This document shows positions 1 to 8,523 of a stretch of DNA of 41,340 nt, one piece after another. The position numbers and the translations under genes were made by a program. The stretch lies in assembly GCA_021824575.1 (NCBI GenBank), contig JAKAKJ010000055.1:1-41340 (forward strand). The letters run 5' to 3'. The notes under the pieces were generated by a model. It saw only the letters and a program-made list of their open reading frames with translations. It had not been told where the DNA came from and searched no databases. Position 1 is the stretch's first letter. Each line of letters starts with the position of its first letter. The DNA is from Chloroflexota bacterium. GTDB lineage: Bacteria; Chloroflexota; Anaerolineae; Anaerolineales; Villigracilaceae.

Positions 1-134
1 TGTGAAACGGAGTCCGCTAAAACGTCGGCGCGTGAGACGATGGTATTCGTCGCCGTGATCGCCAATGCCAAAATGATTCCCATTGCAACGATTAAGGCAG
101 TGATTTGTTTTTTGAGAAATTTTCTTGCTAACAT
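1..134 (-). CDS. N-terminal fragment of an exported or membrane-anchored protein (partial)
   Basis: Reading leftward from an ATG at 134, the frame stays open to the window edge and encodes about 44 residues. It starts with basic residues (MLARKFLKKQ) followed by a hydrophobic stretch of roughly 18 residues (ITALIVAMGIILALAI), which fits a signal peptide or a first membrane helix. A purine-rich stretch (AAAGGGAAA) lies just before the ATG. The gene is divergent from the ACIII operon, so the two share the 135-303 intergenic region. The N-terminus alone does not identify the family; a sensor kinase, an exported lipase or a permease subunit are all possible. Confidence 0.55.
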   Translation of the reverse strand, partial: MLARKFLKKQITALIVAMGIILALAITATNTIVSRADVLADSVS

Positions 135-209
135 TTTCCCTTTAAGTATATCATGACGATAATTTGTACAATCTTCATCTACTATATGTACTTAGGAGCT
201 CTTTTGCAG

Positions 210-215
210 TATAAT
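210..215 (+). promoter_or_regulatory. Candidate -10 element of the ACIII operon
   Basis: A perfect TATAAT lies 89 bases before the actA start. The hexamer 17 bases upstream (TGTACT, 187-192) matches the -35 consensus poorly at 3 of 6 positions, so the promoter would be weak or activator-dependent. It is the best candidate in the 135-303 region. Confidence 0.35.
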
Positions 216-274
216 GCCGCCGTTAAGTTTTCGGAGGGAGTGGGTTCCTTATTTCTTGGATGTGATTTTTAGTG

Positions 275-292
275 TTGTGGAAAAATTCATTT
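275..292. promoter_or_regulatory. Rex-operator-like site in the actA leader
   Basis: The 18 bases TTGTGGAAAAATTCATTT match the Gram-positive Rex operator TTGTGAA-N4-TTCACAA at 10 of the 14 fixed positions. The left half is strong and the right half degenerate. The site ends just before the actA ribosome binding site (GAGGAG, 293-298). A rex gene is present at 22312-22932. Chance matches of this quality are expected elsewhere in 41 kb, so the weight comes from position and from the similar sites at rex and atpA. Confidence 0.3.
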
Positions 293-303
293 GAGGAGCA
301 TCC

Positions 304-897
304 ATGATCAAAAAGTTGTTCAATGTGCTGAACCAGCCACTGGGTCGGATCGGCATATTCATCATCGCGTTGGTGGTGCTTAGCGGCGCGGTTTGGGGCA
401 TCGCCCAGGCACAGAAACCGCCTCAACAGCCAATCCAATTTCCGCATAATTTGCATGTTCGATTAGGTATTCAATGTTTGTATTGTCATCCAGGCGCATT
501 GCGGGGACCATCGCCGGGCATTCCCACTGAAACAAAATGCTGGGGATGCCACCAGCAGATTGCGATCCAAGGCACGGAATTGCCGAAGCTCGCGGCTTAT
601 GTAAAGAATAATCAACCGATTGATTGGGTTCCGGTGGCGCAAGTGCCGGACTTTGTGCATTTCGTCCACCGCCCGCACATCGCCGCGGGCTTGAATTGCG
701 AAGACTGCCACGGCAATGTGAGCAACATGACTGTGTACCAGAATCCGCAGGTGATGAACATGGGTTGGTGCCTTAATTGTCATCGGGCAAAGACTGCGAA
801 CAATCCGCAGAACAATCCCACAAACGATCCGGCGGTTGCCGCGAAACTTGAAGCCTTGCGCGTCAAGCTGACGGATTGCAGTACCTGTCATTACTAG
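304..897 (+). CDS. actA: ActA, pentaheme cytochrome c subunit of alternative complex III
   Basis: This 197-residue protein has one N-terminal membrane helix (about residues 15-36) followed by five CXXCH heme-binding motifs: CLYCH 58, CWGCH 79, CEDCH 132, CLNCH 156 and CSTCH 192. Five hemes plus a single anchor, as the first gene of an act cluster, is the signature of ActA, which carries electrons from the iron-sulfur subunit towards the acceptor on the outer side of the membrane. Additional His residues (48, 51, 119, 122, 125) are available as distal ligands. The start is supported by GAGGAG five bases upstream. It is followed after 25 bases by the ActB N-half gene, so co-transcription is likely. 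Confidence 0.93.
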   Translation: MIKKLFNVLNQPLGRIGIFIIALVVLSGAVWGIAQAQKPPQQPIQFPHNLHVRLGIQCLYCHPGALRGPSPGIPTETKCWGCHQQIAIQGTELPKLAAYVKNNQPIDWVPVAQVPDFVHFVHRPHIAAGLNCEDCHGNVSNMTVYQNPQVMNMGWCLNCHRAKTANNPQNNPTNDPAVAAKLEALRVKLTDCSTCHY

Positions 898-922
898 ACC
901 GGGCGAAAGGAAGAGAGAGCAC

Positions 923-3106
923 ATGGATAAAAAGATTTCCCGGCGTGACTTTTTGAAAGTGGCCGGTGTGGGTGCGGCGACAACCGCCGTGTTGACCGGC
1001 TGCGGCCCGGCATCGCGTTATGTGACGCGTCAGCCGTACACCAAAATGCCGGAATACACCTATAACGGTTTGAGCACTTATTACGCCACAACCTGCCGCG
1101 AATGTTCCGCAGGTTGTGGTTTGATTGTTCGGACGATGCAAGGCCGTGCCCTCAAAGCAGAGGGCAATCAAAACAACCCGGTCAATCTCGGAAAAACTTG
1201 TGCGCGCGGCCAAACGACTTTGGAGGGTTTGTACAATCCTGACCGCGTGACCGATCCAATCCAGCGTGACAGCCGCGGTTCGACAATTGCGAAAAAGATG
1301 GATTGGAATTCGGCAATCCAGGTGGTTGCAGATGCGCTGAGCAAGAACAAGCCCGATGAAATTGCATTCCTCATGGGATTAGCTCCCGATCATCTCTTTG
1401 ATTTGGTGACAGATCTGACCAAAGCCATTGGCGCGGCCGCCCCAATCCGTTTCGGCGCGCTGGGCATGTTCGAGGCGCGCGCGACGTTGGTGCAAGCCGC
1501 CAGCGACATGTTTGGTCAGGAAGGTTTGCCTTTCTTCGATATCGGCAATGCCGATTTGGTTTTTTCCTTCGGTGCGAATTTCCTGGAGACCTGGCTCTCG
1601 CCCGTGGCTCAGACGCGCGGATATTCCCAGTTGCGGCGCGGCAACCCAAACAGGCGCGGCTATTTTGTGCAGTTCGAGCCGCGCATATCGCAGACAGGCG
1701 CCAAAGCCGACGAGTGGATTCCGGTCAAGCCGGGAACCGAGGCGTTGGTCGTGCTGGCGATTGGCCGCCTTGTTGCGGAAGCAAATAATATTACGCTGCC
1801 CACGGCCTTTTCCAACGCGGATGTGAATGCCGCGGCCGCGGCGGCGGACGTGAGCGTGGATACGCTGAAACATTTGGCGAGTCTGTTTGCGAGCGCCAGA
1901 CGTCCATTGGCAATTCCGGGCGGCGCGGCGCTTGGAGAAAGCAATGGCTTGCAGACTGCAGATGCGGTGCTGGCGCTAAATGCTTTGGTTGGAAATATAG
2001 GCAAGGATGGCGGCGTGTTCCTTTCGCCGGTTGCGCCGCTGACCGATGCTTATCATCGCCCGGCGAATCTTAAGGAAATGTCGGACTTCGTTGACCTGCT
2101 GAAATCGGGCAAGATCAAAGTTTTATTTGTGCATGGTGTCAATCCTGTTTTTGAATTGCCCAAGTCGCTTGGACTCGAAGATGCAATGTCCAAAGTTTTG
2201 CAGATCATTTCATTTTCGAGCTTCCCGGATGAAACGGCACTGCAATCCGATTACGTTTTCCCTGATCATCATGGGCTCGAGTCGTGGGGATACCAAAAAG
2301 TCGCAACCGGCACAAGCTCGTCCGTGCTTTCGGGCGCGCAGCCGGTTATCGTTCCGTTCTTCAACACAAAGGCCACCGCGGATGTGCTATTGGCCGCCGC
2401 GCAAAAGATCGGCGGAACGCTGGCTTCGACTTTGAAATTCACGGATGAGCTTGCCTACATTCAAAGCAAACTCAGCACTTTGATTTCGGAGCCGGATGGT
2501 TTCTTCTCCGCACCGGAGATTAACACCTTTACAGCCTCTTTCCAGCAATATGGCGGCTGGTGGAAGACAACCGACAATCGCGTCGCGCCGTCAGCTGGTG
2601 ACGCGTTGAATAAAACATTCAACACGTCCGCAGCGCAATTCAACGGCGATGGCGATTATTTCTTCCTGCCGTTCGTTGCGCCGGTGATGGCGGAAGCCGG
2701 CGCAAATAAACCGCACTTGCAGGAAACTGCTGACCCGACCACGACTGTGATGTGGAATACATGGGTGGAGATCAATCCTGATACCGCCAAGCAATTGGGC
2801 ATTCAGGATGATGATGTGGTCTCCATCACATCCAGCGCGGGGACGGTGGAAGCCTCGGTTTATGTGTATCCGGCCATTCGTCCCGATACGATCGCCATGC
2901 CCTTTGGTCAGGGACATGCCGCTTACGGTCAATTCGCCCAGGGGCGCGGCGCCAATCCAGCGGACCTGTTGAGCAATTCCACCAACGAAGCAGGTGATCT
3001 TGCTTTTGCTTCGATGAAAGTCAGCGTGAAGAAGACTGGAAAGAAGCGCCAATTGTCCCGTTTGGAAGGCGTTCTTGGCGTTTATGGAAAATTTGGACAA
3101 CAGTAG
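923..3106 (+). CDS. actB: ActB N-terminal half: molybdopterin-oxidoreductase-like subunit of ACIII
   Basis: This 727-residue protein corresponds to the B1 domain of ActB. It begins with a twin-arginine signal (SRRDFLK) followed by a lipobox-like LTGC with Cys27, so it is probably exported folded and lipid-anchored. The body resembles the molybdopterin oxidoreductase fold (residues about 50-650) and includes the C-terminal dinucleotide-binding-like domain (WVEINPDTAKQLGIQDDD). In characterised ACIII this domain carries no molybdenum cofactor and is structural. Here a Cys58-x2-Cys61-x3-Cys65-x27-Cys93 pattern, typical of an N-terminal 4Fe-4S site, is kept. In other ACIII operons B1 is usually fused to the ferredoxin-like B2; here it ends at 3106 and B2 is a separate gene 12 bases later. 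Confidence 0.88.
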   Translation: MDKKISRRDFLKVAGVGAATTAVLTGCGPASRYVTRQPYTKMPEYTYNGLSTYYATTCRECSAGCGLIVRTMQGRALKAEGNQNNPVNLGKTCARGQTTLEGLYNPDRVTDPIQRDSRGSTIAKKMDWNSAIQVVADALSKNKPDEIAFLMGLAPDHLFDLVTDLTKAIGAAAPIRFGALGMFEARATLVQAASDMFGQEGLPFFDIGNADLVFSFGANFLETWLSPVAQTRGYSQLRRGNPNRRGYFVQFEPRISQTGAKADEWIPVKPGTEALVVLAIGRLVAEANNITLPTAFSNADVNAAAAAADVSVDTLKHLASLFASARRPLAIPGGAALGESNGLQTADAVLALNALVGNIGKDGGVFLSPVAPLTDAYHRPANLKEMSDFVDLLKSGKIKVLFVHGVNPVFELPKSLGLEDAMSKVLQIISFSSFPDETALQSDYVFPDHHGLESWGYQKVATGTSSSVLSGAQPVIVPFFNTKATADVLLAAAQKIGGTLASTLKFTDELAYIQSKLSTLISEPDGFFSAPEINTFTASFQQYGGWWKTTDNRVAPSAGDALNKTFNTSAAQFNGDGDYFFLPFVAPVMAEAGANKPHLQETADPTTTVMWNTWVEINPDTAKQLGIQDDDVVSITSSAGTVEASVYVYPAIRPDTIAMPFGQGHAAYGQFAQGRGANPADLLSNSTNEAGDLAFASMKVSVKKTGKKRQLSRLEGVLGVYGKFGQQ

Positions 3107-3118
3107 GAGAGAGAATTT

Positions 3119-3880
3119 ATGCCGAAGGAATTGAAGTCTCCCACAAGTAGCGCCAACACTGCACAGGATGTTCAAGGCATTTGGGGTATGGTTGTTGACC
3201 AGGATTTATGCACTGGATGTCAGGCTTGTGTTGCGGCATGTTCCATGGAAAACAACGTCCCGTTTGTCGGTGAAGTGGACGCTGGTTATGGCCGCTCGAT
3301 GCAGTGGATCCGCATTGAACGTTTCTGGCAGGGGAGCTATCCAAACATCAAAGCAACACCTTATCAACCGGTGATGTGCCAGAATTGTCATAACGCACCA
3401 TGCGAACCAGTCTGCCCGGTTTATGCTTCTGTTCACAGCCTCTCGGAAGATTTGAATTTGCAGGTGTATAACCGCTGTGTGGGCACGCGTTATTGTGCCA
3501 ACAACTGCCCGTATGAGGCGCGTGTGTTCAATTGGCGCGATTACATGGATCCGCGACAACGCCCAGAGTTGGTGACCCTCGCAAATCATTTCAATCCCGA
3601 TGTGACCGTACGCCGACGCGGCGTGATGGAAAAATGCACATTCTGCATCCAGCGTATTCGTCATGCGGAAGATACTGCGGCCTCCGAAAACCGCGACATT
3701 CGCGATGGTGAAGTAGTTCCAGCATGTGCACAGGCTTGCCCAGCAAGCGCCATCACATTTGGAAGAATTGATGACCCAACCACAAAGGTCAGTCAGGCGG
3801 CAGATACCAGCCGCGGCAGCCATTTGTTGGAAGAGCTCGGTACGATACCTCATGTAACTTACTTGGCGGGAGGAGCTTAA
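3119..3880 (+). CDS. actB: ActB C-terminal half: iron-sulfur (ferredoxin-like) subunit of ACIII
   Basis: This 253-residue protein carries four cysteine groups: 31/34/37/41, 87/90/95/99, 120/126/130 and 173/176/203/207. Fifteen cysteines fit three 4Fe-4S clusters plus one 3Fe-4S cluster, the set known for ActB; the three-Cys group (RCVGTRYC...C) is the likely 3Fe-4S contributor. No export signal is seen, so it probably travels with the Tat-exported partner encoded just upstream. It would pass electrons from the quinol site in ActC to the ActA hemes. The start has GGAGAGAG upstream, and the stop codon shares one base with the actC start. Confidence 0.9.
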   Translation: MPKELKSPTSSANTAQDVQGIWGMVVDQDLCTGCQACVAACSMENNVPFVGEVDAGYGRSMQWIRIERFWQGSYPNIKATPYQPVMCQNCHNAPCEPVCPVYASVHSLSEDLNLQVYNRCVGTRYCANNCPYEARVFNWRDYMDPRQRPELVTLANHFNPDVTVRRRGVMEKCTFCIQRIRHAEDTAASENRDIRDGEVVPACAQACPASAITFGRIDDPTTKVSQAADTSRGSHLLEELGTIPHVTYLAGGA

Positions 3881-5310
3881 TGAGCGCAATCGCAAAAGCA
3901 TTACCTAATCTTCGTCCGGAGGAAATGGAAGATCCAAAAGAGCATTTGATGCATGACCCGCTGCCACGCGGTGAAATGAACAGAATGGTGCTGGAGTCGA
4001 TGCATACTACCACATGGAAATATTGGACAGTTGTAACCATCCTTGCATTCCTCGTTGTGACCTGCCTGGGATATGCATGGTATTACCTGATCATGCAAGG
4101 CTTGGGCGTATCTGGCGACAACCGTCCTGTCTACTGGGGTGTCTTTCTGGTTAATTTTGTTTACTGGATCGGCATCAGCCACTCTGGCACACTGACTTCG
4201 GCGATTCTGCGTGTTTTGAAGATTGAGAGCAGACGCCCTTTCACACGCGTGGCGGAATTGATGACTGCCTTCGCCATAGTTAATGCGGGTCTCAGTATCT
4301 TCATGCACATGGGACGCGTCTGGCTCGCTTATTGGTTAATCCCGTATCCGAATGAACGCGGCATCTGGCCCGATTTTCACTCGCCGTTGATGTGGGATTT
4401 TATGGCGATCACCACGTACCTGATTTGCAGTTCGCTATATCTTTACCTGCCGCTCATCCCGGACCTGGCGATGGTACGTGACCGTTCCAAAGGCTGGGTC
4501 AAAACTTTCTACAAGATCTTCGCGATTGGTTTCCGCGGCACAGAAGGTGAGTGGAAGAATCTGCATCTGGCAATGAACATCTTTGCCTTTGCGATCATCC
4601 CGGTGGCGTTCTCAGTGCATACGATCGTGGCATGGGACTTTGCGATGGCAACCCGGCCTGGTTGGTCTTCTTCAGTCCTTGGACCATACTTTGTTGCCGG
4701 AGCTTTGCTATCGGGCGTGGCGGCAGTGCCGATTGTGCTTTTTTTCGTCCGCTCCACCATGAAGAACATGAAATACTTTCTTCGCCCGGAGCATTTTGAT
4801 ACGGTTGGCAAAATGCTGCTGATCATATCCATGGGCTGGGCTTATTTTTACTTCAACGATTACATCGTTCCGTGGTACGCAGGCGATAAATGGGAAAAGA
4901 TCTTGACTCTTTTTATTGAAGCTGGTCCGCAGGCGTGGCTGTGGTACCTAATGTTATTCTGTAACATCGTCGTGCCTTGGTCAGTTTTGTGGAGAAAGAA
5001 ATGGAGGCAGACACCCTGGCTGATGGCGATTGTCGGCATCCTGATCAATGTTGGCATGTATACCGAGCGCTACATCATCGTTCCCGAAATGTCGACGATC
5101 AACCGCATGCCCTTCACTTGGCACATCTATATTCCAAGAGTGGAAGTCATACTTACCATTGGAACCTTTGCCTTATTCCTTCTGCTTTACTTTGCAGCTT
5201 CAAGAATCCTCCCATTGATCCCCAACTGGGAAGTGCAGGAGGGGCAGGAAGGTCATATCCTGCGCAAAATCGGTAAAGCCAAGATTCCGACCATAAGTCA
5301 AATTGATTAA
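3880..5310 (+). CDS. actC: ActC, NrfD/PsrC-family quinol-oxidising membrane subunit of ACIII
   Basis: This 476-residue polytopic protein shows ten hydrophobic segments (starting near residues 48, 86, 121, 165, 228, 265, 308, 345, 380 and 420), as in the NrfD-like fold. It would bind menaquinol and hand electrons to the ActB iron-sulfur chain; ACIII is also thought to couple this to ion translocation through ActC. A cytoplasmic N-terminal extension of about 40 residues precedes the first helix. The start codon overlaps the previous stop by one base (TAATG). No second NrfD-like gene (ActF) is present in this operon, so this is the only quinol-type subunit visible. Confidence 0.92.
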   Translation: MSAIAKALPNLRPEEMEDPKEHLMHDPLPRGEMNRMVLESMHTTTWKYWTVVTILAFLVVTCLGYAWYYLIMQGLGVSGDNRPVYWGVFLVNFVYWIGISHSGTLTSAILRVLKIESRRPFTRVAELMTAFAIVNAGLSIFMHMGRVWLAYWLIPYPNERGIWPDFHSPLMWDFMAITTYLICSSLYLYLPLIPDLAMVRDRSKGWVKTFYKIFAIGFRGTEGEWKNLHLAMNIFAFAIIPVAFSVHTIVAWDFAMATRPGWSSSVLGPYFVAGALLSGVAAVPIVLFFVRSTMKNMKYFLRPEHFDTVGKMLLIISMGWAYFYFNDYIVPWYAGDKWEKILTLFIEAGPQAWLWYLMLFCNIVVPWSVLWRKKWRQTPWLMAIVGILINVGMYTERYIIVPEMSTINRMPFTWHIYIPRVEVILTIGTFALFLLLYFAASRILPLIPNWEVQEGQEGHILRKIGKAKIPTISQID

Positions 5311-5328
5311 GGCGGAAGGAGTTTATGA

Positions 5329-5853
5329 ATGTCTGATTCCAATACGCTTTTGGCAGTGTTCGAAGATATTGAACCTGCAGCCGATGGTATCGGCAAGCTG
5401 CATGAACTGGGTGTCGCAGATGAAAATATGGATGTTATTTCGGGCATCCCGATCAGACCAGCCATTTTGGAACGTCCATCAGCCGTTACCCGCGTTGGCT
5501 GGATCGCATTGGCAGGCGCGATCCTTGGATTGCTATTGGCTGTCTTCTTCGTTTGGGGAATACCCTATTTATTTCCCCTGGATGCCGGCGGACAGCCGAT
5601 CTACCCTGTGCCGCAGCTGTTGATCATTATGTTTGAGATGACCATGCTTGGCTTAATGGGCTTCGCCTTCCTTGGCATGTTGGTGGATAGCGGCATTCCC
5701 TCTTATACTCCGAAAGAATATGTTCCTGAGATCAGTGATGGCAGAATCGCTGTATTGTTCAGTTGTCCAAAAGAGGAGCAAAGGAAATTTGTGGATGCGC
5801 TGACAAAATTGGGCGCTAAATCTGTGGAGCCTGCGGAGGCGCGTCAACTATGA
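5329..5853 (+). CDS. actD: ActD, DUF3341-type membrane subunit of ACIII
   Basis: This 174-residue protein has a cytoplasmic alpha/beta domain (residues 1-50, opening SDSNTLLAVFEDIEPAADG), two membrane helices (about 58-85 and 95-120, joined by a short outside loop), and a C-terminal cytoplasmic segment. Length, topology and position between actC and the cytochrome gene match ActD, whose role in ACIII is structural. The ATG at 5329 is chosen because GGAAGGAG lies 8 bases upstream; an overlapping ORF starting at 5303 in another frame lacks this support. The stop overlaps the next start by four bases (ATGA), indicating translational coupling. Confidence 0.88.
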   Translation: MSDSNTLLAVFEDIEPAADGIGKLHELGVADENMDVISGIPIRPAILERPSAVTRVGWIALAGAILGLLLAVFFVWGIPYLFPLDAGGQPIYPVPQLLIIMFEMTMLGLMGFAFLGMLVDSGIPSYTPKEYVPEISDGRIAVLFSCPKEEQRKFVDALTKLGAKSVEPAEARQL

Positions 5854-6878
5854 GCACGAGTTGGAACGTAATTCTCAAACGGTTGGGAATCGTAGCAGTC
5901 GTTGTGCTCGTGCTCTTTGGGGTCGTGGAATTATTTGCTTACGATGTGATAAAGATTCAATTCGTCAGCTTCATGGCGATTTCGCCGGCCATGCAGCCGA
6001 TGGAGAACCCGCTTCCCGTCCCGTCGCAGTCAATTCCGATTGAGGGACCAGCTTACATTCCGAACATGGGCGCGCCAAAGAACCCCGTCCCAGCGGATCA
6101 AGTTTCGATCGCGCGCGGCGCTGAATTGTTTCATATCAACTGCACCGCCTGTCACGGCGAAGATGCCAAGGGTGATGGGCCAGTCGCTCCGTTCCTGCAA
6201 AAGCAGAAGCCAGCCGATCTGACCAGCCCCACAGTCCAGTTCTTGAGCGATGGCGCAATCTTCATGGTGATCTCTAATGGGTTCGGCATGATGCCACCGC
6301 TTAACGAAAACCTGACGGTGCGCGAGCGGTGGGATGTGGTTAACTTTCTACGAACCCTTTCAAATTCATCTTCAAGTGCAGCCGCACCGACAGCAACATC
6401 CTCGACGGGTTCGTCTCCAACGCCGACAGTTTCGGGCGCGTCAGCAACTGCAACACCAGCAACTGCTGCGACTTCTTCTTCTCAAACCGAACCGGAAGCA
6501 ACCGAAGAAGTAGCGCGTCCATCGAATCCCGGTGGACCGGGTGATGCAATCAATTTGACCGGTGATCCGAATTCAGGGGCGCAGATTTTTGCGAACAATT
6601 GTCAAACTTGCCATAACGCTCAAGGCAAAGGCGGAATTCCCAATCCGGGTTCGAGTGATGGAACATTTCCATCCCTCAACCCGATTGATCCGACCATCAA
6701 AAATTCAGATCTCAAGACATTCGCATATAACCTTGATTTGTTCATCCAACATGGTTCTACACCCGAGTCGCTACCAGGGGCTGCCCCAACGTCAATGCCT
6801 GCCTGGGGTGACAAGAATGCCCTGACACAGCAGCAGATTGCGGATGTGATTGCATACATCATCAGTTTGAATCCTTAA
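5850..6878 (+). CDS. actE: ActE-like diheme cytochrome c (two monoheme domains)
   Basis: This 342-residue membrane-anchored protein has a helix at about 10-32. Domain 1 (about 83-172) has heme motif CTACH at 98 and a plausible Met ligand in FGMMPP. It is joined by a Ser/Thr/Ala/Pro linker of about 50 residues to domain 2 (about 223-342), with heme motif CQTCH at 251 and Met in SMPAWGD. Canonical ActE is a single-heme subunit corresponding to domain 1. Domain 2 belongs to the same subfamily as the three domains in the next gene and shares the conserved frame RPSNPGGPG...IADVIAYIISLNP. The fusion looks like a wired extension of the electron exit path. It overlaps actD by four bases. Confidence 0.85.
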   Translation: MSTSWNVILKRLGIVAVVVLVLFGVVELFAYDVIKIQFVSFMAISPAMQPMENPLPVPSQSIPIEGPAYIPNMGAPKNPVPADQVSIARGAELFHINCTACHGEDAKGDGPVAPFLQKQKPADLTSPTVQFLSDGAIFMVISNGFGMMPPLNENLTVRERWDVVNFLRTLSNSSSSAAAPTATSSTGSSPTPTVSGASATATPATAATSSSQTEPEATEEVARPSNPGGPGDAINLTGDPNSGAQIFANNCQTCHNAQGKGGIPNPGSSDGTFPSLNPIDPTIKNSDLKTFAYNLDLFIQHGSTPESLPGAAPTSMPAWGDKNALTQQQIADVIAYIISLNP

Positions 6879-8440
6879 AGTAGGAAGATATCATGGATGA
6901 TTTTCGCAAAATACTTTACGCCGTTGTCATCGGGTTTATTGTTGTAATCGTTGGATGGGTTTCGTTCGTCACTTTTTCAGGATGTGGTTTGTCTCTGAAC
7001 AATTGCAATGCCGCTACGATAAAAGTGGAACGAACTTCGATTCCAACATTGATTCCGGCGACGCTTCCAGCGCAGGTCCGCTTTCTTGGCGCGACTGCAA
7101 CGGTTATTTCCACGGCAACCACGCCAACAACCGAAGCGACCGCCTCGGCTTCCGGTGAAACTGAAACAGAGAATACTGTCGCGCGTCCATCCAACCCGGG
7201 CGGGCCGGGACCAGCTATTGGTTTAACGGGCGATCCGGTTTCGGGCGCGCAAATCTTCGCGACCAATTGCCAGATTTGTCATAACACGCAAGGCACCGGC
7301 GGAATTCCCAATCCGGGTTCGACCGATGGCTCGATCCCATCCCTCAATCCGATTGACCCAACCATCGCAAATGCCGACTACAAAACGTTTGCCACGAACA
7401 TTGACTTGTTCGTAGAGCATGGTTCGCGACCCGAAGGCGTCAACCCGACGTTCTCCATGCCTGCCTGGGGCGATTTGAAAAAGCTCACGCCACAGCAGAT
7501 TGCAGATGTGATCTCATATATCATTAGTCTAAATCCTGTTTCGACGACGGCCGCATCTGCAACGGAAGCGCCGACGCCAATCGGCGGCGTGGACATTGCG
7601 CGCCCATCGAATCCCGGCGGTCCCGGTGATGCAATCAACCTGACAGGCAACCCAACTTCCGGCGCGCAGATTTTCTCTCAAAATTGCGTGTCTTGTCATA
7701 ATACAGAAGGCACAGGCGGAGTTCCCAATCCCGGTTCGGATGATGGAACCATCCCGCCGCTGAATCCGATTGACCAAACCATGGTCAGTTCGGACTATAA
7801 GACTTTCGCGTTCAATATAGATTTGTTCGTTCAACATGGATCAACGCCATCTGGTCCCAGCCCAACGTTCTCCATGCCAGCCTGGGGCGACTCCGGAAAG
7901 TTGACACAGCAGCAAATCGCAGATGTGATTGCTTACATTATCAGTTTGAATCCTGTTTCACCCTCAGCAACAGAAGCACCATCCAGCGCTTCGGGGACCA
8001 CAACGCCGGCGGCTTCCGCACCGACGACAGCACCTGCCGCTACAGCTACACTCACCGCAGCTGCGCCTGCATCTTCGGGCGTGCCGCGCCCATCCAATCC
8101 CGGTGGGCCAGGCGATGCGGTCAATCTGACCGGCGATGCGAATTCGGGCGCGCAGATATTTGCCCAGAATTGTGTGCCATGTCATAACACGGCGGGCAAA
8201 GGCGGAAATCCGAACCCCGGCTCGGATGCTGGGACGATCCCGGCGTTGAACCCGATCAACCCGGCATTGAAGAGTTCAGATCATCTGACCTTCGTAACAA
8301 ATCTCGATCTGTTCATTCAGCATGGTTCCACGCCGGCGGGCCCCGGCCCAACGTTCTCGATGCCTGCGTGGGGCGATAAGAACGCGCTGACGCAGCAACA
8401 GATTGCAGATGTGATCGCGTACATCATCAGTTTGAATCCA
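6516..8440 (+). repeat. Four direct repeats of one cytochrome c domain across two genes
   Basis: The same domain of about 118 codons occurs at about 6516-6875, 7184-7537, 7601-7954 and 8087-8440. Each copy starts RPSNPGGPG, has a heme motif about 28 residues in, a PNPGS..DG loop, SMPAWGD with the probable Met ligand, and ends YIISLNP. Copies are separated by low-complexity linkers rich in Ser, Thr, Pro and Ala. Similarity extends to the DNA, suggesting fairly recent duplication or homogenisation by gene conversion. Confidence 0.85.
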
Positions 8441-8443
8441 TAA
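6893..8443 (+). CDS. Triheme cytochrome c built of three tandem monoheme domains
   Basis: This 516-residue protein has an N-terminal membrane helix (about 7-28) and a Thr/Ala-rich stalk, then three near-copies of one cytochrome c domain at 98-215, 237-354 and 399-516. Heme motifs are CQICH 126, CVSCH 265 and CVPCH 427; each domain has a Met in SMPAWGD as the probable distal ligand. It starts 14 bases after the actE-like gene and closes the operon. By context it should accept electrons from ACIII and may act as a tethered multi-heme relay to a terminal oxidase, replacing a soluble cytochrome c or blue copper protein. That role is inferred. I do not recognise an established gene name. Confidence 0.85.
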   Translation: MDDFRKILYAVVIGFIVVIVGWVSFVTFSGCGLSLNNCNAATIKVERTSIPTLIPATLPAQVRFLGATATVISTATTPTTEATASASGETETENTVARPSNPGGPGPAIGLTGDPVSGAQIFATNCQICHNTQGTGGIPNPGSTDGSIPSLNPIDPTIANADYKTFATNIDLFVEHGSRPEGVNPTFSMPAWGDLKKLTPQQIADVISYIISLNPVSTTAASATEAPTPIGGVDIARPSNPGGPGDAINLTGNPTSGAQIFSQNCVSCHNTEGTGGVPNPGSDDGTIPPLNPIDQTMVSSDYKTFAFNIDLFVQHGSTPSGPSPTFSMPAWGDSGKLTQQQIADVIAYIISLNPVSPSATEAPSSASGTTTPAASAPTTAPAATATLTAAAPASSGVPRPSNPGGPGDAVNLTGDANSGAQIFAQNCVPCHNTAGKGGNPNPGSDAGTIPALNPINPALKSSDHLTFVTNLDLFIQHGSTPAGPGPTFSMPAWGDKNALTQQQIADVIAYIISLNP

Positions 8444-8464
8444 ACGGTTTTGTGACACAATACC

Positions 8465-8493
8465 ATAGTCCCCGCCGAATTGACGGGGACTAT
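8465..8493. terminator. Stem-loop between convergent operons
   Basis: A perfect 10-bp stem (ATAGTCCCCG / CGGGGACTAT) with a 9-base loop sits 21 bases after the triheme cytochrome stop and 30 bases before the end of the oppositely oriented kinase gene. There is no long T-run on either side, so it may be an imperfect bidirectional terminator. Confidence 0.6.
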
Positions 8494-8523
8494 CTCGTTA
8501 ATAAGCCGGAGTGCGCTGGAAAA

